NCBI GenBank assembly: GCA_037892935.1 | Contig: JAYXKI010000003.1 | Coordinates: 1,612,001-1,676,000 of the forward strand | Direction: 5' to 3' | Length of the DNA stretch: 64,000 nucleotides | Source of the DNA: Phlebopus portentosus | Lineage: Eukaryota > Basidiomycota > Agaricomycetes > Boletales > Boletinellaceae | In this document: positions 39,434-50,845 of the stretch, in pieces | How the letters are laid out: the number at the start of each line of letters is the position of its first letter | Numbering within the stretch: position 1 is the stretch's first letter | Program-made: the position numbers and the translations under genes | Notes under the pieces: generated by a model | Seen by the model: the letters and a program-made list of their open reading frames with translations, nothing else | Told to the model about the DNA's origin: nothing | Databases searched by the model: none

Positions 39434-40401
39434 TCAAGTCCGCGCCCGCGAATTCCGCCATTTTTCTTGCTCCATTTCGGCCAGCTGGCGTTTCCAAGCA
39501 GGAGTAGCGCCGGCTGAAGAAGTTCGGGGCGTCCGTGTATCGCGGACCTTCGTCGTCGTTGCTTTCAGCCTGCCAAACCGGTCAAACGGCCAGAGGATGA
39601 AGGTGAGCTTCGCGTCTATCAACGCTCGAGGAACCTAATGACAAACATAAATCAACGTATGACAGAAGATAGGTATGGATATTGTCAGCCGTGAATGTCG
39701 GAAAACCCGTGAAGAAACGCATGCGTACGGGACCCCATGAGTTGCTATCCAGAGTCCAGAAAGGCTCGTCACCTTTGTTACAAATTACGGTCATGACCAT
39801 AAGTCAGTTAGGCATGCATATCTCTGTCTTGTCGGTAAGAAGCCGTAGCGTACCTTCTACCCATACATATCCTTCAGGTATCTTCACTTCTTGCACGGGA
39901 TAAGGCGGAAGCGTTTGAACCTAGAAATGTAAGATATTCTTGTTAAACCTTTGTTCTCTCCGCGTATCTATAGTTTCGTTGAGACGCACTACATCCCCTT
40001 CCAGCGCAACAACGCGCTTTACAAGATACTCTTTAGGGTTGATTGGTGATCTAAGAGAATAGGGAAAAACAATAAGACCTCATGGTCAGCAGATGAATGA
40101 CATGGCACACACCGGAGAGAAACGACATCTCCACGCTTCACATCTGAAGCAGCATGCACGGAGAGCCGATCGAATAAAACAATATCTTTCCAGATACAGG
40201 GCTCAGGATTTAAAGTAGGCTAGCTAGGGCACGTTTGCGTGCTTAGCGAGTTTCGGTTCTCGATCCTGATGGTGAAGCCTGACGCACCTGCATACTTCTT
40301 CCTGAGACTTGCTTGATTGTGTAACAGTGCTGGGTAAACATCACCGCGATTGGAACCCATGTCAACGTCTTCCATGCTCGACGAGATATTCTGAATGGCA
40401 T
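39434..40401 (-). CDS. IMP2: Mitochondrial inner membrane protease subunit 2
   Basis: Six exons (40401-40288, 40219-40113, 40050-39990, 39920-39854, 39772-39729, 39634-39434) give 197 residues. It belongs to the signal peptidase I (S26) family, which uses a Ser-Lys dyad. The catalytic Ser is in SGRSMQPTLNP (about residue 36) and the Lys in YLVKRVVALEGD (about residue 86). GDEPFWTLDSNSWGPV is the conserved box after it. An N-terminal membrane helix (WVPIAVMFTQHCYTI) precedes the serine. The spacing between boxes and the last helix-like LIDAKLTFILWPFDRFG favour Imp2 over Imp1. It matures inner-membrane proteins facing the intermembrane space. A basic tail of about 40 residues extends past the usual end. 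Confidence 0.87.
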
Positions 40402-40676
40402 TGCTGAAGTTGTTTCAACTCTAAGTTGAGAAGTGACTTCTCGAGGACGCGTTTTTGCCCGATCACGGGATTGAAATAATCTAACCCGCAGATTATTGTA
40501 AGGACAGATGGATTAGAGCGGTGCCCGGCAATACTTGTAGCTATAGCGGAAGAAAAACTGGAAGCAAAAAAGGACAGCTGGTTGTACACAAGACACAAAA
40601 AGGGAAGATTTCGGGCACGAAAGACAAAAGAACATGAAAATTATTTACAAAGTCCAAAAGACAATAGGAATTGGTA

Positions 40677-42708
40677 CTACCCCACAGCGTACCCGCTACC
40701 CCCATTGTGCCCATACGCATCGTAGCCACTGCTACCACCTTGTCGTGACTGTTGATACGCAGAATTGTCGTATTGGTGGTTCTGTGCTCGCGAAGCTGTT
40801 CGAGTAGGCGCGTTCGTGATGTGCGACTGAGCTTGCGAATCATATGTGTACGATCGAGCTTGGCTGATGTCTTGCTCGTGTCCGCGCCCGTAATTTGAGT
40901 ATGCCTGCCCGTATTGTCCGTACTCATTCGGGTCGCCGCTAACAGCATATGCACCAGGCACGTCCTGTCCATAGCCTGCGTACCCATCGTGGCCATAGCC
41001 ATCATGACCATAGCCATCATGACCATATCCAGCATTCTGTCCACCATAGGCGTAATCCCCGTTGTTGTCAGTACCATAAGGGTTCGCCATATGAGCCGGA
41101 GAATTGTTATTGGCTTGACCAGCCACGGGAGCAGCCGCTCCAGTGAGGTTAGTTTGGCTTTCACGTTTACTGTCGCCGTAATAATAGGAGGGATCATCCG
41201 TCGACTGCACAGACGGAGGGTATCCCGCATATTGCTGCGTGTAGGCAGGCATCGGTGGAGGATAATCGGTGGCATACGCGTATTTGTAGTCAGAATAGTA
41301 ATAATCGGTCCCACCGGGTACTCGAGTGCGAACGGAGGTACCGTCATCCAAATCCTCATCGTCCAGCTTGATGTTCGGTAGCGTCGGTTGTGGCAGAGCA
41401 TTACTCGCGAGATCTCCCTTCTTGCTCTTCTTGAGATGTGAAAAGTCACCTGCCGCTTCCTTTCTCGCAAGCTTTGCGGTTTGGGCAAGGCGTTCCTTTT
41501 TCTTACGCCTCACAATCTCAGAAATACGCTGAAAATACAGATGAGCTTTCACAGCTGAGTTGCAAAAGGAGATAATGTACCTTATCAACTTTGTGACAAC
41601 AGTATTCCTGTGTAATCGCAGAGCCTTCAAAAACTTGCGCATGCTCTAAAGACGCAGAAATCTCACCTTGAGATTGCCTCGAATATGACACAACAGAGGC
41701 ACGTAGCAGACGCCTGCGGCAATGAGCAATAAGGCGGAACCAGCGAAAATCAAAACCGTTGTCGCAGTTGAGAAGATAAGGGCGCCGGTAATTATGCTTC
41801 CGTTCGTATATCTGCTCAAGTCCCAGACGGAACCAGGCTGGTCCTTCTGAGAGAGGTAAAACGAGTAAAGCGTAAGAGCATTGATAGTTTGACGAGGCCC
41901 ATCTGCGAGCAGGAGACGCTTCCAGCCTGATTGTGGATGTCAGCAGCGCAAAATAGATAGGATACGGGACAAATTACGGACTCTTGAAGGTGAAGAAGAC
42001 GAAGAAAGCAAAGTCATCTATCGTCTTGGTGGAATCATTGATACGGCTGAAGAAACAGAAATGATCATAAGATCCTGCAGACAAACGTGAGACCAGAGTG
42101 CAATCAATAAGCAGGTTTTGTGTTGTGCACGTACTGAGGGAGTAATAGTTGTTCGCCATGACATTGGTGAAAGCATATGAGATATCTCGACTTAAGATGA
42201 TCTTTCTTGCTTTGCGCGCCTCATACGCAAGCTGGTTACAAGTCAGGGTATGGTATTGATAAAAAAAAGAGGATACGCACGAGTAAGAAGGAGAAGATGA
42301 TGCAACCGACAAAAAGCCATTTTCCTACAGTGAAGGGAATGAATACGCAGCCGTTGTCGTCATCCTCTTGGCAGCTGTCAAAGATGTGATTCGACCAGGT
42401 GTCCGATGACAACATCGTGATCGCGGTGAAGATATCGAACACATAGACGAGAAACGACTTGAGGAGAAGCACATATAGGAAAAGGTATCTAGTACAACAA
42501 AATTTGCTCGGTCAGTCCTCTCCTCTTTTCCGTCAGCCATGTACCCACTTTGTCCGCATCCAGCAGCCATGGTCTGCAAAGTCTCGTGTATCGATAAAGT
42601 CAAACTAGTCGAGCGAGGAATCAAATAACTGAATCCATGCCAGAACAATACACTGACTTTGTGGTCTGGGACGACCTCTCTCTTCCATTGCGGGCCTCCA
42701 CAACACAT
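40677..42708 (-). CDS. KCH1: KCH1/PRM6-type low-affinity potassium transporter
   Basis: Eight exons: 42708-42658, 42604-42549, 42488-42281, 42231-42135, 42074-41982, 41926-41667, 41607-41581, 41528-40677. They give 547 residues. The N-terminal MCCGGPQWKRE and KFDFIDTRDFADHGCWMRTK are followed by several membrane helices (YLFLYVLLLKSFLVYVFDIF, FVGCIIFSFLLLAYEARKA, IITGALIFSTATTVLIFAGS). This topology and the FDFIDTRDF box fit the fungal KCH family, which admits potassium during pheromone or ER stress and activates the Cch1-Mid1 calcium channel. After EYCCHKVDK and a basic RRKKKERLAQTAK st retch the C-terminus is a 280-residue Tyr/Gly/Gln-rich disordered tail. Exon 7 is only 27 nt. Confidence 0.82.
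40980..41038. repeat. 15-bp coding tandem repeat (GYGHD units)
   Basis: Within the last exon of the KCH1-type gene, a 15-bp unit encoding GHDGY is repeated three times nearly perfectly, followed by diverged copies. Confidence 0.8.
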
Positions 42709-43259
42709 GGTCGATCACGGAGGATATTCAGAATGATGTCTAACGAAAGCAGTTTTCCGGACCAGCCAGGAGCATACAGAAGTGAAGGACTGGGTCTTAA
42801 AGAATGGCTGGTGCTGATGAATGAGTGTAGCAGACGAGAGGGAGCCAGTGGACCACAGGCGGAGGTGAGACCGAGGAAAGCGGTGAGAACAGTGAGAAAG
42901 AGAAGGGCTGGAGACCATCGCTTGTTCGCCCCCCGTTGCTAATCAGTCTGTCGGACTTGACTTCCTTTTTGGGCGCTGACCGGTATTTCCAAAACGTCAT
43001 TTATAATCCGCTCACGCTTGAGCATCAACAAAATATTAATGGCTGTTATTTGTGCATATATAATTTCATTCGGACGATGGCTCAACGGATTGATTTCTTT
43101 TTGCGCGGTCTTGTGAGAGTCTGAGTAGTAAACGTATGAAGGCTTTAGTTTATTATCGTGGGAACTTCAAGTAAGCCGCCAGATATTAGGACGTCTTTTG
43201 GCATTTCTGCAATTTTCACTTGAATTTTGAAGCCTTGGACGAAGCATAGACCGCTCAAA
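42709..43259. promoter_or_regulatory. Divergent promoter KCH1 / DRG1
   Basis: About 550 bp between divergent starts. Several short spurious frames exist, but none has introns or coding character. Confidence 0.45.
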
Positions 43260-45136
43260 ATGACGACCCTTCAGAAGATCAAGGTAGATGCATTCCTCGA
43301 GCTGTCCTAATGACCTCTTCGTTCATGCTTCATCTTGCAGGAAGTTGAAGATGAAATGGTATCGTAGTCACGACATTTTCCTAGTACCTCACGAACAGCA
43401 GTGCTCACATCGCTCATAGGGCAGGAGTGAGCATATGTGAATCATATTGTGACCTTTCATCTTGACCATGTCTTCTTCGCAGCTCAAAAGAACAAGGCCA
43501 CGAGTTACCATTTGGGCCAACTCAAGGCGAAGCTTGCCAAGCTACGTCGTGAGCTTCTTGCTCCTAGTGGTGGTGGAGGTGGTGGGGGAGGGATAGGATT
43601 CGACGTAGCTCGTACCGGCGTTGCTTCTGTTGGTTTCGTCGGGTTCCCGTCTGTTGGGAAAGTATGTTGCATAATGCCTTGCGCTCATGCAATTGATTAA
43701 CTGGCGTGCAGTCGACCTTAATGTCTAAACTCACCGGAACACATTCTGAGGTATCCGAAATTGACTTCACGACGCTTACGACAGTACCCGGAACGCTTAG
43801 AGTGCATGGTGCACCCATTCAAATTCTCGATTTGCGTGTGTGCTCTACGGCTGTTTGTTTGCTAGAACCAGCATTTATGTTCATTCATTAGCCGGAATCA
43901 TCGAAGGCGCGAACGATGGTCGAGGTCGTGGGAGGCAAGGTGCGTGCCCTCTTAATATGCGAGGACAGTGTTGTTTAGAAACTATTTGTTCGCAGTCATC
44001 GCTGGTACGTACGTTTGTTCTCGCCTAGATTATTTCATATCCGAGAACGAAACTCTTGGCAATCATCAGTGGCGCGAACATGTAACCTCATCTTTATTGT
44101 CCTCGACGTGCTCAAACCGCTCAACGACAAAAGGCTCATCGAGACTGAGTTAGAAGGTTTTGGCATCCGCCTCAACAAAAAGCCTCCAAACATCACCGTG
44201 CGAAAGAAAGACAAGGGCGGGATCGCAATAACCAACACCGTCCCTCTCACGAATATCGATCATGACGAGATAAAGGCTATTTTGAGCGAGTATAGGATCA
44301 GTAACGTGGATGTTGCGATTCGAGAGCCGAACGCGACGGCAGACGACATTGTCGACGTGATTGAAGGCAATCGGTGAGTGAAGCTCTACTTTTCCGAGGC
44401 GAGAGGTTAATTGCTTCCCTTAATAGAGTTTATATCCCATGTATCTACGTAAGCATTTTGTTCTTAGCATTCTGTTCCTAAACTTATCGTACTGACATCT
44501 GAACTGTTTTCTGTTTTTCAGGTTCTTAATAAGGTGACGTTGACGTTGCCGTATCATGACTGAAGCGTTTTCCTGACGTTCTACAGATCGATGCCATCTC
44601 AATTGAAGAGTTAGATTTGCTGTACGTTTGCTATTTCACTTTCGGATCTACCTTTCTTGATAGGCGAATCATTCTGTCAGATACAAGATCCCCAACAGCG
44701 TTCCTATCTCGTCAAAGGAATGGCTCAACATCGACGAATTGATCGAAGTAATGTGGCAGAATCTCGACCTCGTGCGAGTGTACACAAAACCGCGGGGCCA
44801 ACCCCCAGATTATACCCAGCCGGTCGTCCTCAAACGCGGGAAGTCCACAGTGGAAGACTTCTGCAATTCAATTCACAAGGAAATCGCCAAGCAGCTCAAA
44901 TAGTTGAGTGAATTTACATGTCATGAAGAATCGGTAGAGTTAAAAATTTCTTCTCATGCAATTCTCCGCGTGCTAGTGCCATTGTTTGGGGATCGAGTGC
45001 CAAGCACGCGAGAGGCCAGAAGGTGGGATTGGAGCATATTTTACAGGACGAGGACGGTATGTTTTCGGCTTCCTTGGTAAACCCAAGAATAGAACTAACT
45101 CCGATTTGTATAGTCGTTCATATCGTGAAGAAGTGA
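43260..45136 (+). CDS. RBG1: DRG1/RBG1 translation GTPase
   Basis: Fourteen exons: 43260-43283, 43341-43358, 43420-43426, 43483-43661, 43712-43835, 43892-43939, 43996-44004, 44070-44373, 44427-44448, 44522-44533, 44587-44621, 44681-44902, 44977-45056, 45114-45136. They give 368 residues, the size of the family. G1 is GFPSVGKS, G2 region [10 protein letters not shown]3 LDLPGIIEGA, G4 NKID (split between exons 10 and 11) and G5 SSKEW. The C-terminal TGS domain carries [20 protein letters not shown]. Yeast Rbg1 with Tma46 helps stalled ribosomes. Exons 3, 7 and 10 are only 7, 9 and 12 nt but are needed to restore GRTQKNK, VIA and VLNK. Confidence 0.96.
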
Positions 45137-45193
45137 ACCATGCACGATGTGTATGTATTGTCTCGATTACAGTTTATCTGTATGTGTGTGACA

Positions 45194-47639
45194 TTAGCGC
45201 GGAGAAGACTTGATGTATGTGTATGAAAGACGTAGGAATGCCCAGGTTAAGCCGAGTGCGCAGTAAACGCTTGTGAGCATCAAGGGAAGGAATTCCATTG
45301 AGCCTTCATTCGTCGTCGCGGGATCTATTGGATGTGCGCCTGGCTCCGTGCTATTGGCAAAGTTTTGTTTGCTTTCGTTGTTCTGGCTCTGTGTCAACCT
45401 CTTCGTGAGTATCGGAAAGGCCGTCACAAAAAGTTGTAGGAGAATGAAGCCGGCAAGATATAGCTTCTCCAACTGATCGACTATCACCATGGGCAATGAC
45501 TTGGGAAATCTGCGGAGATTAATGTGTTTAAGGTTGAACTTCTTCCCAGCATACTCACGAACTTACTCATAGACACGCCTGTGTAGAGGGCGGAAGACGA
45601 GATACATCCATATGGTCGAGTACAGTATTTTCACAAGCGTTTCTTCACCAGAGTCAGATAAGCCGTTGTTTCATTTGCTCAAGGCGCGTCGCGAAGGTGA
45701 AGGACTTACCCGCTGGTGTGAAGAGAAGCGGAAACAAAGAGTAAATACCCGCGACACTCGCCAGGATGAAGGTCCGGAAGAACGCGTGGTTTTCACCAGC
45801 AAGCAGACTAAACGGAACCAATATTATGAGCTGTCTGAAAATAGAAGGTTAGGAGACATTAAAACATACCTCAACGGGACCAGTACCAGAAGGATGGCTT
45901 TTTCATGAACATGCCAACCAAACATGTACGAGACAAAGCCACAGAGCGTAAGAGCGCACAGGAAGGATTTGTACGTCGGTGTTCTCCAAAGTTTTATCAT
46001 AAAAACCTGGTGCAGGAGTCAAGAAATAGAACAATATCATGACGTATGTCACCCACACTTTGGAAGGCGAGCGTGATAATGAAAGTATGTATTGGCTTTA
46101 CGTTAGGCAGGATTGCGAAGACGGTATCACCAACGAGGCCTCTCGAAGACGATGCTACACCCTCGGAATTGACTGCGAAACCCGAACCGAACTTTCTCGC
46201 GTCTAAAAAAAGTTCATGGGAAATATTCTTATATGTAAAAGTCCGAAGAAGTCTAGACATACATCTGAGCAAAACGCGATCGAGGGCGGTGACGAGAGCC
46301 CACGCATTCGGGGCCCAATAGGCATGGTTAAGACCGCGTTTGAAGGGAAACAGCCGATTGGCGAGCTGAGGGAGTTGACCCATGAGTAGGAATGGTCCGA
46401 CAGAGACCACGAAGACAGCGATAACGATGTTAGCTAGGGACAAGAACCTCGCAAATTGCAGTTTCCCTACAACAGGCCATCGACTTAGGGACAACAGGAG
46501 ATGAAATGAAGATAAGCACCTTGCGGGGACATGCAGAACGCCCGGAGAAGATATACGAAGTACGCAGGCTGAGGCATAATAAGCAGATAGACTATGTAGA
46601 CGGGCAAGAGGCGTACAGCTTGGTACATATAAATATGTTTGAAATTAAGCAATACTGCGAAAAAGAATCCGCAACCAAGTAGGTCGCCCTTTTGAGATCG
46701 ACGAATTGAGCTGTCTTTACCGGGCGCACATTTTAAATATGAACTCACATTTCGAGCCGAAAGAACTGATAGCAGCAGAATCCCAAACATGAATCCATTG
46801 TACTGGAAGTGTATGTGGTCTACAATCAGAAAACCGGGATGAAAGAAAAGGGAAGCGGATATTATGCGTTGAGTAGACGGGTCTACAGCTCCACGTATAA
46901 AACTTGGAGACAAATCCAGTATCAATGGCTTTTATCCCATACAGTCAGGGACGAAACTCGTACCGAAGTAGTGCAAAAGCGAGAACCAGTTCTGTAATGA
47001 GGACCGTGCTCCGTTGAAATACTATGACAGACCACGAGTCATAGTTGAGATTATTGAGATCCACTATTCTTCTGTCGACTACTGCAGCAGGGATAGACAG
47101 TAGATATTCAAAATAGGCGAAGAACGGAGGATAATCTAGAGCTATGTAGGAAGGCATTTAGATCGGCCATATCAATCAGAAGTCTGTCTTTACGCTCACT
47201 CCATTCTGAGGTTGTCTATGAGCGAGATATAGCTTCAGTCTCCGAGTTCTCTGAGTTCATAGGAGAAAGTACGGCGTTAGCTGACTTACATCAAAGTACC
47301 ATTTGGAGATGGGTAACGAGTGCGTTATCGCTAGCCAATTTCTATGTACTTCGAAGTCTGTTGATCGGCTATAGAATCGTCAGTTACCTGAGTGTGGAAG
47401 TCTCGTTCGGAGACATACTATGATGGAAACAAGAGAACCTTGAATACCGTTGAAGCTATGAGCAAGTCCCTTTCTGAGGGTGAAATGTCTAGTTTCCACC
47501 ATGAAGTGGTCTTCGATTTTCTTTGGGCGGGCTTCTGTACTGGAGGAGATTGTGAAGAGATGGCATGTATAGCATCCTCTCGGCGACTCAAGGTAGAGAT
47601 GCCTGGCGATGCTGATGAAGGAAAAGTGACGTTCGACAT
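45194..47639 (-). CDS. ALG8: Dolichyl-P-Glc glucosyltransferase ALG8
   Basis: Multi-exon minus-strand gene starting at the ATG at 47639. The first exons are 47639-47419, 47368-47290, 47215-47200 and 47141-46964. They rebuild [20 protein letters not shown], then [20 protein letters not shown] and [11 protein letters not shown], which is the ALG8 form of the ALG6/ALG8 catalytic loop. Later exons give [51 protein letters not shown] helices and [19 protein letters not shown], all conserved in ALG6/ALG8. The enzyme adds the second glucose to the lipid-linked oligosaccharide in the ER lumen. I read the end as ...[10 protein letters not shown] at 45194. The stop lies 57 bp from the convergent RBG1 stop. 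The third exon is 16 nt. Confidence 0.92.
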
Positions 47640-47986
47640 GGCTATCGATTACAGAAGGCGCGTCTCGCCTCAGACGCGTCCTGGTGACGTGGATCCGAAT
47701 TGATCGACGCGTTGCGTTGTTCCCACGATAGACAATTCTCGAGATTTCGAGGTGAAAAGAAAGAAGATTTAATTTGCTACTTTCTCTGGATAACAACACA
47801 ATCCAATAGAAATGAAGCAGAGAGCAATTTATCTATGGGGCTTGGATATTAAAGACAACCCGAAATGGACCGCAGAGATATATTACTGCATTAGGCTATC
47901 CGGTCTCACGGGTATGACGTGTGCATGTGCACGACATTCAGTGCCAGTGTAATTCGCGACGCGCGTAACGCCTTCCATCCACAGAC
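47640..47986. promoter_or_regulatory. Divergent promoter ALG8 / VMA21
   Basis: About 350 bp separate the starts. ACGCGT sites lie around 47673-47708, at the ALG8 start and its upstream flank. Confidence 0.45.
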
Positions 47987-48394
47987 ATGAGTGAACAAGC
48001 CGCGGCTTCAAGAATCACGGAAGAGACAGTGCAAGGGTATGTACCGCTCTTAAATTAGCTGAAGCAACGAATGCCCATAACACGGACGCGTAGAGGCGCT
48101 CTTTTCAGACTGATCTTCTTTGCCATATCGTTGGCTGTGATCCCATTATCCACGTACTATGGGTCTCAGCGCTTTCTATGGAATGGTGAGTCTCGGATAG
48201 CTTTCCTTCCAGATAGTGCATTGACGCTGTGATATTGATATGAAGGTGATTCGACGTTTGCCGCGATCTCGGCAGTCTTTGCGGCAAACCTGGTTCTACT
48301 GGTCTATATCGTCCTGTCCGTATATGAGGACAAGAAACTGAATGAACCGAGGAAAGGAGACGAGCAGACGCGCGAGACAAGGAAAGACAAGTAG
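47987..48394 (+). CDS. VMA21: V-ATPase assembly factor VMA21
   Basis: Three exons (47987-48036, 48094-48185, 48246-48394) give 96 residues. The two membrane helices are LIFFAISLAVIPLSTYYG and FAAISAVFAANLVLLVYIVL, separated by a short loop (SQRFLWNGDST). The C-terminus ends RKDK, a dibasic ER-retrieval signal of the KKXX type. This size, topology and signal are those of Vma21, which escorts the assembling V0 sector of the vacuolar proton pump out of the ER. The frame joins cleanly at all introns. Too small for a simple ORF scan. Confidence 0.9.
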
Positions 48395-48801
48395 CTGTAA
48401 GGCTGTGCGGATCGTAAAGTGCCTGATACGAGCCTCGGTCCGTCCTCCTGTTTGAGTCATCTGTATGGATTTGGCGCTTTCATTTTTGATATTCACGTCT
48501 TCCTAAACATCATCGTCCGAGATGATACGAGATGCATGGGCGCTCGGGACAGAATCATAGCGTAGCAACTATCATCGGTGGCCGGATTATGTAGCTTCGT
48601 ATTTATGATTGTTGCAGGCGGTGTACTTTATACTGGGACAATACATAAAGCCACTATTTTCATTATGTCTGCGGCCGAGAGAAAGTCGTCGAGATTCGGA
48701 AGAGAAAAGTGGCGAGACGCGCTGTCGGCCGATAAGATGAGAATGTGAAATCACCGAAGATGAGATCACATCACAGACGCGCTCAGAGAGAACAGAACAA
48801 A

Positions 48802-48807
48802 ACGCGT
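48802..48807. promoter_or_regulatory. ACGCGT MCB-type site
   Basis: Perfect palindromic match, about 435 bp before the RNR2 start. Confidence 0.6.
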
Positions 48808-48833
48808 CTATGCGCGCGTTAATTACCGTTACG

Positions 48834-48839
48834 ACGCGT
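48834..48839. promoter_or_regulatory. ACGCGT MCB-type site
   Basis: Second perfect match, 32 bp after the first, about three helical turns. Confidence 0.6.
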
Positions 48840-49044
48840 TGGTAACACCGCGTCTGTAACGCCAAACAAATGCGCATAACTCACTCACCACTTACATCGT
48901 TCTCCCTCACACCTTCATGAAGTGAGAGTGTTCAGACTATTCTTCGATGTTAAGGCCAAAGAATGGCTAAATTTCATGCAATTGCGGTCGCTCAGTGCGT
49001 TGTGACATGGCCGAGCGTGACTAAAGCTGACCAAACATGTGCAA

Positions 49045-49050
49045 ACGCGT
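49045..49050. promoter_or_regulatory. ACGCGT MCB-type site
   Basis: Third match, about 190 bp before the start codon, the usual distance for a proximal site. Confidence 0.6.
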
Positions 49051-49238
49051 CGGTTTCTTCTCACGTAAGACAAAAAAGTGGATATAAGGCCTTGCACTTT
49101 CGTGTCTCTCTTCTTCACCAACCACTTCCCCCAGCACATTCTCTCTGCATTCATACGCAGTCCTTGCGCGCTATTGCATCCACATCTCTACCATTGCCTT
49201 GCTTGTAACTCGATTCAATTAGTGTCTGCTTTGTACCC

Positions 49239-50845
49239 ATGGCTGCCACCACCGCCGACGTTTGCTCTGCACCTACTTCTACACCTTCTAAGAAGGTACG
49301 CATCTTTTTTCAACGCGTCTTATCACTCTTACAACGTACCTTCGCGTATCCATGCTCACATGTGTTTGCCATACTCATTTAGGTTGCTGCCTCGCTCGAG
49401 AACATGGACCTAAAGAGTCCCATCAAGCACGCGAAAAAGCACGAAGAGGTTGTTCGTGATGACAAGGAGAAGTCTCTCTCTCCGACGAGTGTCACGGATG
49501 CAGAGGACTTCCCTCGTCGATTCGTTGGTGATGTTGACCTCCCTGAAGGTACGTGGCTTCTACTGCGCGACGCGTCTGTCACACGAGTGACTTATCTATT
49601 TTTACCTTCAGAGGAAGAGCCTCTACTCAAAGAAGCCAAGAGCCGTTTCGTTCTCTTCCCCATCCAGTATCACGAGGTGCGTTATGATCGATTTGTTGTT
49701 GTTTATGGTATCACTCACTCATGAGACATCAATCGCAGATCTGGCAAATGTACAAGAAGACGGAAGCTTCCTTCTGGACCGCTGAGGAGATGGACCTCTC
49801 GAAGGATCTTAACGATTGGGAAAATAAGCTTAATGACAACGAGCGTCACTTCATTAGCCACGTACTTGCTTTCTTCGCCGCCTCCGATGGCATCGTAAAT
49901 GAAAACCTGGTCAAGCGCTTTAGCAATGAAGTACAGGTGGCTGAAGCGCGCTGCTTCTATGGCTTCCAAATCATGATGTACGTATTTGGTTAGTATCTAC
50001 GGCGGGATGACAGCTTCTGACTCTGATCCCAGAGAGAACATACACTCTGAGACCTACTCGCTTCTCATTGACACGTACATTAAAGATCCCGCTCAGCGCG
50101 AATACCTCTTTGACGCTATCGAGACGATCCCCTGTGTCAAGAGGAAAGCTGAGTGGGCGCTCCGCTGGATTGCTGATGATCGTGCGACGTTCGGCGAGCG
50201 CTTGGTTGCATTCGCTGCCGTCGAAGGCATTTTCTTCTCGGGTTCCTTCGCTTCAATCTTTTGGTTGAAGAAGCGTGGCCTCATGCCGGGTCTCACCTTC
50301 AGTAATGAGCTGATCAGCCGTGACGAGGGTATGCACACCGACTTTGCCTGTCTTCTCTTCAGCCACCTTCGCCGTCGGCCACACCCTGATATTCTCAAGA
50401 GAATCATTACGGAAGCCGTGACGATTGAACAGGAGTTCCTGACGGATGCGCTTCCGGTCAGCCTCATCGGCATGAACGCGAAGCTTATGTGCCAGTACAT
50501 TGAATTTGTTGCCGACCGTCTTCTAACCTCGCTTGGAAACCGGAAGGTTTACAATTCGTCGAATCCGGTGAGTAACTTATTCCAAGCTCGGATCACGTTT
50601 GTTTACTGATTTGGCTGTTCCTGTACCTGCAGTTTGACTTCATGGACATGATTTCGCTCCAGGGCAAGACGAATTTCTTCGAGAAGCGTGTCTCGGATTA
50701 CGCAAAGGCAGGCGTGAATGTAAGCGCCGCGTCGAAAGCGGAAGGGTCGGCCAGCAAAGTCTTGTAAGTTTTCTCCTACGCCGCTGCTCGCTGATGAATG
50801 TTTCGCTGATGGAAACGCTCTAGCACCGTCGACGAAGACTTCTAA
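49239..50845 (+). CDS. RNR2: Ribonucleotide reductase small subunit
   Basis: Seven exons (49239-49295, 49383-49548, 49612-49676, 49739-49977, 50033-50567, 50633-50763, 50824-50845) give 404 residues. The protein makes the diiron-tyrosyl radical that class I reductase needs to produce deoxyribonucleotides. Iron-ligand blocks are visible in [43 protein letters not shown] and [11 protein letters not shown]. The C-terminus FTVDEDF is the peptide that docks to the large subunit and is encoded by a 22-nt last exon. Two more ACGCGT sites lie in introns 1 and 2 (49313-49318, 49570-49575). Confidence 0.97.

Larger units (their letters stand above)
48395..49238. promoter_or_regulatory. RNR2 upstream region with ACGCGT (MCB-type) sites
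   Basis: Perfect ACGCGT occurs at 48802-48807, 48834-48839 and 49045-49050, with further CGCG-rich near-matches between (48770-48860). MCB elements bound by MBF drive G1/S transcription of DNA-synthesis genes, of which RNR is a classic target. No ORF is supported here. Confidence 0.65.

Noticed and set aside
39761..40100. A frame problem in IMP2 around VKRVVALEGD
   Set aside because: On recounting the bases, the exon is in frame and lengths sum to a multiple of three.
40980..41038. Possible CRISPR-like array
   Set aside because: These are contiguous 15-bp coding repeats without spacers, in a eukaryotic gene.
44015..44377. DRG1 exon starting upstream at 44015
   Set aside because: The open frame upstream of 44070 is intron sequence. 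Conserved VIAVART is rebuilt only with the 9-nt exon and the acceptor at 44069.
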